Origin: Trebonia sp035294225
GTDB lineage: Bacteria > Actinomycetota > Actinomycetes > Streptosporangiales > Streptosporangiaceae
NCBI GenBank assembly: GCA_035294225.1
Contig: DATGLH010000059.1
Location: forward strand, 1-10,924
Reading direction: 5' to 3'
DNA length: 10,924 nt
Under the pieces are notes generated by a model that saw nothing but the letters and a program-made list of their open reading frames with translations, was not told the origin of the DNA and searched no databases. Position 1 is the first letter of the stretch. Each line of letters opens with the position of its first letter. Below are positions 1 to 6,100 of this stretch, piece after piece. A program made the translations under genes and the position numbers.

Positions 1-90
1 TTGCAGATCGGGGGAGGACTTCTGGAAGCGGGCCCACAGGCTCGCCTCGCTGGGGCCCAGGTCACCGGGCCGCACGACCGTCACGCGCAT
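1..90 (-). CDS. N-terminus of a possible CelD/BcsL-type (GNAT-fold) acyltransferase, cut by the left edge
   Basis: The minus strand is open from an ATG at 90-88 to the window edge (30 codons). It starts MRVTVVRPGDL and continues with SEASLWARFQK and SSPDLQ. This opening (short beta strand, RP-x-DLG, then an amphipathic helix with W and a following S-P-D-L) resembles actinobacterial proteins of the CelD/BcsL acyltransferase family, which have a GNAT fold and are often near polysaccharide or lipid genes. That assignment is recall of a family pattern on only 30 residues, so the frame is more secure than the function. The start is supported by an upstream AGGGAGG-type ribosome site about 9 bases away. 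The competing ATG at 97 is in another frame and stops after about 11 codons. The catalytic part lies outside the window. Confidence 0.5.
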   Translation of the reverse strand, partial: MRVTVVRPGDLGPSEASLWARFQKSSPDLQ

Positions 91-130
91 GCGCCATCGC
101 CTCCCTGGCTCGGCATGGTCAATCACGAAA

Positions 131-147
131 CTCGCGGGACACGCGAG
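131..147. repeat. 6-bp inverted repeat CTCGCG/CGCGAG in the leader of the left-edge gene
   Basis: CTCGCG at 131-136 and CGCGAG at 142-147 are separated by five bases, about 40 bases upstream of the ATG at 90 on the minus strand. A further 10-bp palindrome, GTAGCGCTAC, lies at 170-179. Either could be an operator or simply chance in GC-rich DNA; no function is shown. Confidence 0.3.
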
Positions 148-678
148 GAACAAATGAAGCGGGACGGACGTAGCGCTACCTAGTGGCCAGCCCGGCCGGT
201 CCCTGGGATTGATTCACGCGTCTCAAGGCGCGACAGCGGGCGCTCGGTGGGGAACGGCCTGCCCGCCGTGATCTGCCGGGTCCGGCGCGGGGAGAAGCAC
301 GCGCCCTGGCGCGGCGCCGTCCAGTCGCGGTGCGATGACAATGCAGCTGCGGCAGACCAACAGTTCCCCCAAACAAGCGTCGCGCAGGAAAGACATGCGG
401 ACCCTAGTATAGGCGATGCCCGGCGCTCCAGATATTCCTTGGCTATTTCTTTATTATTTTGCGGCCTTGCGAAGGAGCGCGCCACTGGCGGCTTCCGGCG
501 GCGCACTTAGAGTCTTGAAGAGGATACGATCCGTAGTGTCATGAGGCGAAGCGCGGCGATATGGGGCGAAGGCGGCATCGGCATGAGTGAGCGAAAGCGG
601 GCCTTCGGGGTTAACCGGGTTGTGTCGCCAGTTGCTTGCCGTCTGCCCGCCTCCTCGCTCTCGCGGCCAGCCCGCCTC

Positions 679-717
679 GCCCGGATTGCCGGAACTTCAG
701 CTTCAGGCAATTCGGGC
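679..717. repeat. 12-bp inverted repeat (hairpin) with 15-nt loop
   Basis: GCCCGGATTGCC at 679-690 pairs with GGCAATTCGGGC at 706-717; the only non-Watson-Crick position is a G-U wobble. The loop contains CTTCAG twice in a row. No T-run follows on either strand, which is common for actinobacterial terminators, so it could be a terminator, an RNA structure or a fossil element end. Confidence 0.5.
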
Positions 718-763
718 ATATGACGCTTGGATGTGTGCTTTAGGGCGGTATTCACCCCGAGGC

Positions 764-790
764 GCGGGCAGAGGCGGGCAGAGGCGGCAG
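764..790. repeat. 10-bp tandem duplication plus partial third copy
   Basis: GCGGGCAGAG occurs at 764-773 and 774-783, followed by GCGGCAG, a third copy with one base lost. This is a perfect head-to-tail duplication outside any gene I can support. Confidence 0.6.
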
Positions 791-813
791 TCGCCCGTGG
801 TCGTGCAGCGTGG

Positions 814-845
814 CCCCTCGCCATGCCGGCCCCTCGCCATGCCGG
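814..845. repeat. 16-bp perfect tandem duplication
   Basis: CCCCTCGCCATGCCGG is present at 814-829 and directly again at 830-845 with no mismatch. The first bases of a third unit (CCCC) follow. It looks like a slippage or misalignment duplication in non-coding DNA. Confidence 0.75.
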
Positions 846-918
846 CCCCGGTGCGGATCGAAGACCCGCGAAAGCGTACCGGGCGCAGGGTAAGCATTCC
901 GGGCAGTCTCGCCGCCAT

Positions 919-940
919 ATTTCTTAGCGATTTCTTAGCG
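919..940. repeat. 11-bp perfect tandem duplication
   Basis: ATTTCTTAGCG is present at 919-929 and 930-940 without mismatch. It is AT-richer than its surroundings. No associated gene was found. Confidence 0.7.
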
Positions 941-1369
941 CGGGCCTGCCGCCGATGGCCCAGATGCCGGCGTGCTCAATGAAAAGGTGCCCGCTGACTT
1001 GAGAATATGGGAATTGCTGAGGCTCTCGCGCACCGCCCGGAGAGCGTCCACGGGATTTCCGGGCGGCGGGCGGTCCCGCCCGGTCTGTGCCTTTCCGGGG
1101 CTTGCGCGATCCCGCCCGCAGATGCAAGTTAGCCGGCTTGGCCGGCGGCGCCTGTGACGGTGATCGCTGGTGCGGCCCATGAGGGACGGCCGGGCTGCGT
1201 GCGTGCCTGCCGGTCCGGCGAGCATGGGCCGCGGGCTGGCGCGGGGGCGGATCGTCGGCTGCGCCCGTCACGAGGCTGCGGGCGGGGAGAAGGGATCTTC
1301 TCCCATGCGGGACGGGCAAACTGAACCTGCGGCGCCCCGGAGGGGCCATCAGCATCCCGCGCTCGGCGC

Positions 1370-1413
1370 GCAGACGGCCATCTGCTGGAATGCAGACGGC
1401 CATCTGCTGGAAT
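1370..1413. repeat. 22-bp perfect tandem duplication with near-palindromic core
   Basis: A 22-base unit at 1370-1391 is repeated exactly at 1392-1413. Each unit holds CAGACGGCCATCTG, which is palindromic except for one symmetric pair (CAGA-n-GGCC-n-TCTG). Two in-phase copies at a 22-bp period, about two helical turns, would put both sites on the same DNA face. An operator is possible, but no adjacent gene is evident. Confidence 0.75.
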
Positions 1414-1582
1414 TGGGCGTCCCCCGCGTCCCCGGCGATGATGACTAACGTCCGCTCGCTGGCGCGCGAGGCCGCGGCGGCGCGCCGCGCCGTGGCGTTG
1501 GGCCGTATCGGTACCTCGCTTAACGGATCATCTCGTGACGTGCCGCCGGCTGGTCCAAGGCGGGTGCGGGCCGTTGGCGCGC

Positions 1583-1610
1583 GGCTCGCGGCGCCCGGCT
1601 CGCGGCGCCC
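1583..1610. repeat. 14-bp perfect tandem duplication
   Basis: GGCTCGCGGCGCCC occurs at 1583-1596 and again at 1597-1610 without mismatch, followed by GGC, the start of a third unit. It lies in non-coding DNA about 35 bases before the strong hairpin at 1647-1679. Confidence 0.65.
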
Positions 1611-1646
1611 GGCAGCCGGGGCCTGCGTGCCGCCGCTCGCCAGCCG

Positions 1647-1679
1647 CGCAGGTGCGCCGGCGTGCCTGGCGCACCTGCG
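1647..1679. terminator. Perfect 12-bp hairpin, possible intrinsic terminator or RNA structure
   Basis: CGCAGGTGCGCC at 1647-1658 is the exact reverse complement of GGCGCACCTGCG at 1668-1679, with a 9-base loop. The stem is nearly all GC and would be very stable in RNA or as a cruciform. There is no T-run on either side; actinobacterial terminators often lack one. No gene end lies immediately beside it, so the terminator label is a guess about a real structure. Confidence 0.35.
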
Positions 1680-1938
1680 GCCGCGGAGGTGAGAGGCAGG
1701 GTTGCCGCCTGAGGTAATCGCGGCCCGTGATGACGGTGAAACAAATGGCAGATACGTGTCTTGATTGATTTTTGCCTCGCCGGCGAATGATGCGGCTGGC
1801 GTGGCAGCCCTTTGCCGTCGCTATTCGGATGGAAGCGGCAGGCAGCAAGAGGCTGACGTGGCCGTGAATGCATCACGAATCCCATGAGCCGCGGACTGAA
1901 TCGTGCGCTATGCGTTCACCCGCCTGCCCGGCACTCTC

Positions 1939-2010
1939 GGTAGCCAGGCTCGGACTATTCGTAATTTTTTTGGCCTCAAGGTCTAGGTATTCCGGGTTTT
2001 TCTGGCTACC
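1939..2010. repeat. 9-bp inverted repeat flanking an AT-rich 54-bp segment
   Basis: GGTAGCCAG at 1939-1947 and CTGGCTACC at 2002-2010 are exact reverse complements. They enclose a segment with T-runs (TTTTTTT near 1974-1980, GTTTTT near 1996). It lies 96 bases upstream of the ATG at 2107 and may belong to that gene's control region, or be a chance or fossil element. Confidence 0.35.
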
Positions 2011-2045
2011 ATCGAACCGACGGGGTGCCGAATAGAAGTTCCAAG

Positions 2046-2076
2046 TGTGACGGCCGTGGCCAGGATCTGATACATA
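2046..2076 (+). promoter_or_regulatory. Weak candidate promoter for the 2107 gene
   Basis: TACATA at 2071-2076 (or TGATAC at 2068-2073) resembles a -10 element. TGTGAC at 2046-2051 is a poor -35 with 19-bp or 16-bp spacing. The match is weak; it is listed because it is the best promoter-like pair in the 100 bases before the start codon. Confidence 0.2.
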
Positions 2077-2106
2077 GAGCTACTTTGCGAGGACTCGGAG
2101 TAAGCA

Positions 2107-4065
2107 ATGACCGACGCTACCTCCCCGGCGAACGGCCACGCGCCAGGAACGGAGTCCGCGCAGAGAATAGACCCAGATCGTGACGGCACGTCCGAATACG
2201 GCATGGCGAGAGAGGGAGAGGCACCGAAGGCGCCTGACTTCGGACAAGCCCCCGCTCGGCTGGAACGGCCGGGCGTGACACGTCCGGCGGGCTGGTTCCT
2301 GTCGGCCCCCGGGGAAGCGGCCCCCCCGGGGGCCGGCACGGAACCAGCCCGCACGGATGCCGGTCCCTGGGCGGCCCGGTGGCCCGAGCCAGCCGACCGG
2401 GCTGGGCCGGCCGGCCGGGCGGTCCCGGAACCGCATGGGGCGGCCGGCCCCACGGCCGCGCCACGCGGACGGGCCGAGGACCCAGGGCTCGCCGTTCCGG
2501 CGGGCGCGCCGGGACCCCATGACCCGGCGCGCCGGTCTTGCTGGCAGCTATCGCATGGAGTGTGGCGGGACGTGGGAATCGACTGGGAACCCGCCGTGCC
2601 CGCGCCGCCTGCGTTCACGCCCGCGCCGCCTGCGTCCGCGACGCTGCCGCTTGGCGCGCCGGCCCTGGCCGATGCCCCGGCGCTGGCCTGGCCAAGGGCA
2701 CGATCCCGCTTCGAAATCCCTCTCCCGGCGGCATGGCCGCGGCTTGCCGAGCCGCCTGACCCGGCCGGGCCGTATCACGCCTGGCGGAGGCCGGTCCGCC
2801 GGGCCGCCGCCCCGCTGCGGCTGACCGCGCGCCGCCGGGCAGCGGCCTGGCAGGTCGTCCGGGTCGGCGTCCCGGCCGCGGTCATCGTCACCGTGGGCGC
2901 CGGTGCCGTGATGATGCTCACGGGCACGGCCGGCGGCATCCTCGCCGGCCGCGCTCACCAGAGCGGTTCGCGGCAAGGCCCGGCCAGCGGCGCGGTCGCG
3001 CCGCTGGCCGGCGGCACGTTCCCCGGGTACCCGGGCCAGCAGGGCCCGGTGACGGTCAGCTCGATCGTGTCGGCGGACGGCACGCGACTCGCCGTGGGCG
3101 GGGCCGACGGTCATCCGGCCATCTGGAGCCGCGCCGCCGACGGCACGTGGCGACTGGTGTCGGCGTCGTCGCCCGCCGTGTACCAGCGCCCGGGCGTGGC
3201 GAACTTGACCAGCGTGGCCCACGGCCCGGCAGGCTGGCTCGCCGTCGGCGATGTCATCTCCGGAGCGGCCCGGCAGCCGGTCGCCGTCACCTCCGCCGAC
3301 GGCGTGACCTGGCACCCGCTCGGCGATACGGCCGCCTTCACCGGGCCGGGCGCATACGTTACGGGCGTGACCGCCGGCAGGAACGGCTACGTCGTCGTCG
3401 GCAGGCGGGCCGCCGGCGGCCGGGTGTTCGCGGCCATGTGGTGGTCCGCCAGCCTGCGGGGCTGGGTATCCGGTGACAACGGGGGGCTTGACGGCCGGCT
3501 GGAGCCAAGCGCGGCATACGCCGTCGCGGCCACCGCGGACGGCTTCATCGCGGTCGGGTCGCACGGGACCTGCCACGCCGTCTGGACCTCGCCGGACGGG
3601 CAGCACTGGAGCGTTTACGACGTGCCGGTGCCGCCCGGCGCGTCGAGCGCCGCGCTCCGCTTCGTCGCGACGGACGGCACCCGCGCCGTCGCAGCGGGCT
3701 ATGCGGTCACCAAGGCCGGCGACGTGCCCATCGTCGTCGTCTCCGCGGACGGCGGACGGCACTGGCGCCAGATCGTGCTCCCCGCGCCCGGCGGGGGCGG
3801 CGCGGTCACCGCGCTCACCGCGGCGGGCGCGGGTTTCGTCGCGGCGGGTCAGGCCGGCCCGGCGGGTGCGGCGCGCGCCGTCACCTGGCGGTCACCGGAC
3901 GGGCTCACCTGGCCGGCGCCCATCCCGGCGACCGGGGGAGTCCGCCAGATCACCGCGCTCTCCAGCGCCGGAGGGACGGTAACCGGCGCGGCGGCAGCCG
4001 CGGTCACCGGTACCGCGCAGCAGGGCGCCGCCCCGTCCCTCATCACCATCCCCGCCGTGCCCTGA
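2107..4065 (+). CDS. Single-pass membrane protein with outer beta-propeller-like repeat domain, function unknown
   Basis: The product has 652 residues. Residues 1-225 are Pro/Ala/Gly-rich and probably disordered. A basic stretch (228-244, RRPVRRAAAPLRLTARRR-like) precedes one hydrophobic segment at about 253-281, predicting the N-terminus inside and the C-terminus outside. Residues 312-635 contain about seven repeats of 40-50 residues. Each has a strand such as GWLAVG, GYVVVG or GFIAVG followed by an Asp-box-like S-x-D-G-x-x-W (SADGVTW 396-402, SPDGQHW 495-501, SADGGRHW 546-553, SPDGLTW 596-602). That pattern is typical of BNR/sialidase-type propellers. I see no catalytic signature, so a binding or sensing role is more likely than an enzyme. 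The ATG is preceded by GGAG six bases away. No kinase, sigma or anti-sigma neighbour is present. I do not recognise a named family. Confidence 0.85.
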   Translation: MTDATSPANGHAPGTESAQRIDPDRDGTSEYGMAREGEAPKAPDFGQAPARLERPGVTRPAGWFLSAPGEAAPPGAGTEPARTDAGPWAARWPEPADRAGPAGRAVPEPHGAAGPTAAPRGRAEDPGLAVPAGAPGPHDPARRSCWQLSHGVWRDVGIDWEPAVPAPPAFTPAPPASATLPLGAPALADAPALAWPRARSRFEIPLPAAWPRLAEPPDPAGPYHAWRRPVRRAAAPLRLTARRRAAAWQVVRVGVPAAVIVTVGAGAVMMLTGTAGGILAGRAHQSGSRQGPASGAVAPLAGGTFPGYPGQQGPVTVSSIVSADGTRLAVGGADGHPAIWSRAADGTWRLVSASSPAVYQRPGVANLTSVAHGPAGWLAVGDVISGAARQPVAVTSADGVTWHPLGDTAAFTGPGAYVTGVTAGRNGYVVVGRRAAGGRVFAAMWWSASLRGWVSGDNGGLDGRLEPSAAYAVAATADGFIAVGSHGTCHAVWTSPDGQHWSVYDVPVPPGASSAALRFVATDGTRAVAAGYAVTKAGDVPIVVVSADGGRHWRQIVLPAPGGGGAVTALTAAGAGFVAAGQAGPAGAARAVTWRSPDGLTWPAPIPATGGVRQITALSSAGGTVTGAAAAAVTGTAQQGAAPSLITIPAVP

Positions 4066-4110
4066 GGTCGGCCGTGCCGCAGCCGGCCGTGCCGCAGCCG
4101 GCCGTGCCGT
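4066..4110. repeat. 15-bp triplicated tandem repeat just after the stop of the 2107 gene
   Basis: AGCCGGCCGTGCCGC occurs at 4081-4095 and, with one final change, at 4096-4110. An imperfect first unit lies at 4066-4080. The array begins at the base after the TGA at 4063-4065. The remaining stretch 4111-4238 holds no gene and may include the left end of the decayed insertion sequence that follows. Confidence 0.65.
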
Positions 4111-4238
4111 GCCGCCTCCGTCAGCCGGCTAAGAGCCTGCGCGGATAGGCGTGGCTTGTGGGACTTCGGCGTGTCCTGAGTCAAGGCGGGCACGGGTTCG
4201 GTGATCATTCGAGTTGTCTACGCTCAGCGATCACGGGA

Positions 4239-4376
4239 GTGCCTGTGCCTGCCGCACCGTCATGGCTGCCAGAACCGCTGTGGGACCAGTCCGCCGCGCT
4301 GCTGCCCGGCCACCCGGTCTATGCCCCTTCCCGCCCGCTGGGCTGCCGCCGGCCCCGGATCGCCGGCGGATCATCT
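4239..4376 (+). pseudogene. N-terminal remnant of an IS5-type transposase, frameshifted
   Basis: From the GTG at 4239 the frame reads VPVPAAPSWLPEPLWDQ, then SAALLPGHPVYAP, then PLGCRRPRIA. This is the characteristic opening of actinobacterial IS5-group DDE transposases (P-x-PLWDQ, then ALLP, then HPLGC-RRRI-DRI-F-K). At about 4360-4366 the frame is lost. The next expected residues, RIIFGK, appear in another frame around 4365-4382, consistent with a one-base deletion in the GCCG(A)CCGG region. All three catalytic acidic residues would lie downstream and are missing; only about 45 of roughly 270 residues remain. The family call rests on recalled motif patterns, not a search. Confidence 0.65.
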
Positions 4377-4569
4377 TCGGAAAATCCGCCGCGGGTTCCG
4401 GAACATCCGCCAGATGCCGCCCGGCCTGGCCAGCGTGCCGAAACCCGGCAAGCCCGGACCCGGCCGCCCGCCAGGATCGAAGAACCGCCGCCCGGCCACC
4501 CGCCACGGCGTGGGCAAGGCGGTCAAGCGAGACGAGCCGAAGAAGAAAACGCGCAAGCAGAAGAGTTGA
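4377..4569 (+). pseudogene. C-terminal tail of a second transposase, basic with an AT-hook-like motif
   Basis: In a third frame the sequence reads KIRRGFRNIRQMPPG, LASVPKPGKPGP, GRPPGSKNRRPATRH, GVGKAVKR, and ends in a very basic Lys-rich tail with TGA at 4567-4569. The run RRGFRNIR followed by APKPGKPGPGRPPGSKN resembles the C-terminus of a different group of actinobacterial DDE transposases than the fragment just upstream. GRPPGSKN is AT-hook-like. The fragment has no start of its own and directly abuts the upstream remnant, so this is likely a deletion or nested-insertion scar. It ends eight bases before the stop codon of the convergent glcF gene. An open frame does run through from GTG 4201, but its N-terminal part is off-frame relative to the IS5-type remnant. 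Confidence 0.5.
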
Positions 4570-4577
4570 ATAACAAG

Positions 4578-6095
4578 TTAAGCGGGGCGTGGCGCGACAC
4601 CGCGCGGCGGGACGCCGCGGATCGATGCGTCGAGGATCTCAGCGGTGTGCGCGGTGACGACGGACTGGCCGCGGGCGGCGAGCTCAGCCGAGATTTGCAG
4701 CGTGCAGCCGGGGTTGGCGGAAATGACGAGCGACGCGCCGCTGGCGAGCACCGCGTCCGCCTTCCGTGAGCCGAGCGACCGGGCAGCCTCCGGCTGGAGC
4801 AGGTTGTACACGCCGGCCGAACCGCAGCAGGTGCCCGCATCGCGCAGCTCCACGAGCTCCAGGCCGGGGATCCCGCGCAGCAGGTCCCGCGGCTGGCGGG
4901 TGATGCGCTGGGCGTGCCCCAGATGGCAGGCGTCGTGGTAGGCCGCCTTGACCGGCACCGGGTGCCTGGGCGCGACCACGCCGAGCTCGGCGAGGAACTC
5001 CGCCAGGTCACGGACCCGTGCCGAGAACGCGGCCGCCCGGGCCGCCCACGATGCCCCTTCGACCTGTCCCGCCAGCGCCGGCGACGCGCCCCCATCCGGG
5101 CTTGTGCCCGCATCCGCCGACGCCAGATGGCCGAACAGCCGCTCGTACTCCTTCATCGCCGACCCGCACCCGGCGGAGTTGACGACGATCGCGTCCACCC
5201 CCGCGGCCTCGAACGTCTCGATTGTCCGCCGCGCGAACCGGGCAGCCTCGGCCGCCCGGCCCGAGTGCAGGGAGAGCGCCCCGCAGCAGCCCTGCCCGCG
5301 CGGGATGATCACGTCGCACCCCTCGGCCGCGAGCACCCGCGCGGTCGCCGCGTTGACCTGCGGGAAGAACACCGACTGCACGCACCCGGTGAGCATGCCG
5401 ACCACGGCGCGCCGCGTCCCGCGGGCCGGCACGCGCGACGGGAACCGCCCGGCCGGGAAGGGCCGGGCGGCGGGCGGCGCGAGCCGCAGCGCCGCCTCGG
5501 CGGCCGGGGACACCAGGCCCAGCGCGCCGGTGCGCGACAAGACCCGGTCGAGGTGAACGCGCTGCGCCGCGCGCAGCGGTGCGGTCAGCGCGCGCAGCCG
5601 CCCGGGGTACGGGAACACCGAGAAGATCGCGGCCCGCGTCGCGCGGTCGCGCAGCGGCCGGCGCGCCCGCCCCGGTCCGCCCGACGGCGCCCCCTCCGCC
5701 GCCGACGGCGCCCCGGCCTCCGCCGCCAGGCCGGCCTCCGGCGGCGGCGGCCCGGCCGCGGCTTCCTCGGTCCACTCCCTGGCCGCCTCGATGATCTGGT
5801 CGTACTGCACGCCGGACGGGCACGCGGTCATGCACGCCATGCACCCCAGGCACCGGTCGAAGTGCCCGGCCGCCGCGGCCGTCAGCGGTGCCCCGTCCAG
5901 GATCTGGCTGACCAGGTGGATGCGGCCGCGCGGGGAGTCCATCTCCTCGCCCCACAGCTGGTACGTCGGGCAGGCGGGCAGGCAGAACCCGCAATGCACG
6001 CAGTCCTTTACCACCGAACGGAGCCGTTGCGCCTCCGCGTCCGCCACCGTGCTCGCCACGGGCGGACCCTCCGCCGGCCGCGCGTTGTCGCTCAT
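4578..6095 (-). CDS. glcF: Glycolate oxidase iron-sulfur subunit GlcF
   Basis: GlcF passes electrons from the flavin subunits GlcD and GlcE through iron-sulfur clusters toward the respiratory chain at the inner face of the membrane. The 505-residue product has two ferredoxin-type motifs: C32-C35-C38-C42-P and C82-C85-C88-C92-P. Two cysteine-rich CCG domains follow: one with GCVQ near 237-240 and GCCG at 269-272, the other with HDACHLGHAQR near 387-397 and CCGSAGVYN at 423-431. The family member in E. coli has about 407 residues. The extra length lies in two Ala/Gly/Pro-rich linkers (about 113-150 and 325-355). The ATG at 6095 lies five bases after the glcE stop, with AGAGGTGATC upstream as ribosome site inside the end of glcE, so translation is probably coupled. 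It is the last gene of the operon. Confidence 0.93.
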   Translation of the reverse strand: MSDNARPAEGPPVASTVADAEAQRLRSVVKDCVHCGFCLPACPTYQLWGEEMDSPRGRIHLVSQILDGAPLTAAAAGHFDRCLGCMACMTACPSGVQYDQIIEAAREWTEEAAAGPPPPEAGLAAEAGAPSAAEGAPSGGPGRARRPLRDRATRAAIFSVFPYPGRLRALTAPLRAAQRVHLDRVLSRTGALGLVSPAAEAALRLAPPAARPFPAGRFPSRVPARGTRRAVVGMLTGCVQSVFFPQVNAATARVLAAEGCDVIIPRGQGCCGALSLHSGRAAEAARFARRTIETFEAAGVDAIVVNSAGCGSAMKEYERLFGHLASADAGTSPDGGASPALAGQVEGASWAARAAAFSARVRDLAEFLAELGVVAPRHPVPVKAAYHDACHLGHAQRITRQPRDLLRGIPGLELVELRDAGTCCGSAGVYNLLQPEAARSLGSRKADAVLASGASLVISANPGCTLQISAELAARGQSVVTAHTAEILDASIRGVPPRGVAPRPA

Positions 6096-6100
6096 CAGAA

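Larger units (their letters stand above)
91..2106. other. About 2 kb with no convincing gene
   Basis: I find no gene that I can support here. The open frames present are short, overlap on both strands, have composition typical of GC-rich antisense frames (Arg/Pro/Ala-rich without domain pattern), and none combines a good ribosome site with a recognisable family. The stretch is less uniformly GC-rich than the genes, with AT-richer patches near 400-470, 1735-1780 and 1960-2010. It holds several short perfect tandem duplications and two strong hairpins, listed separately. It separates the leftward gene at 90 from the rightward gene at 2107, so promoters for both should lie in it. A decayed gene or a small RNA cannot be excluded. 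Confidence 0.55.

Noticed and set aside
924..1403. 159-codon minus-strand open frame in the gene-free stretch
   Set aside because: Arg/Pro/Ala-rich without domain pattern, no clear ribosome site, and its start overlaps the 22-bp duplication. Not supportable as a gene.
1520..1885. Overlapping minus-strand frames and a plus-strand frame around 1390-1885
   Set aside because: They overlap each other on both strands and include the 14-bp duplication and the hairpin. Composition is that of random GC-rich frames.
2548..3762. 404-codon minus-strand frame opposite the propeller gene
   Set aside because: Gly/Arg/His/Asp-rich reverse shadow of the plus-strand gene, which has a ribosome site, a membrane segment and repeated Asp-box motifs.
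4201..4569. Intact 122-residue small basic protein
   Set aside because: Its N-terminal 60 residues are an off-frame reading of a recognisable IS5-type transposase start; only the C-terminal part looks like real protein, and that is a transposase tail.
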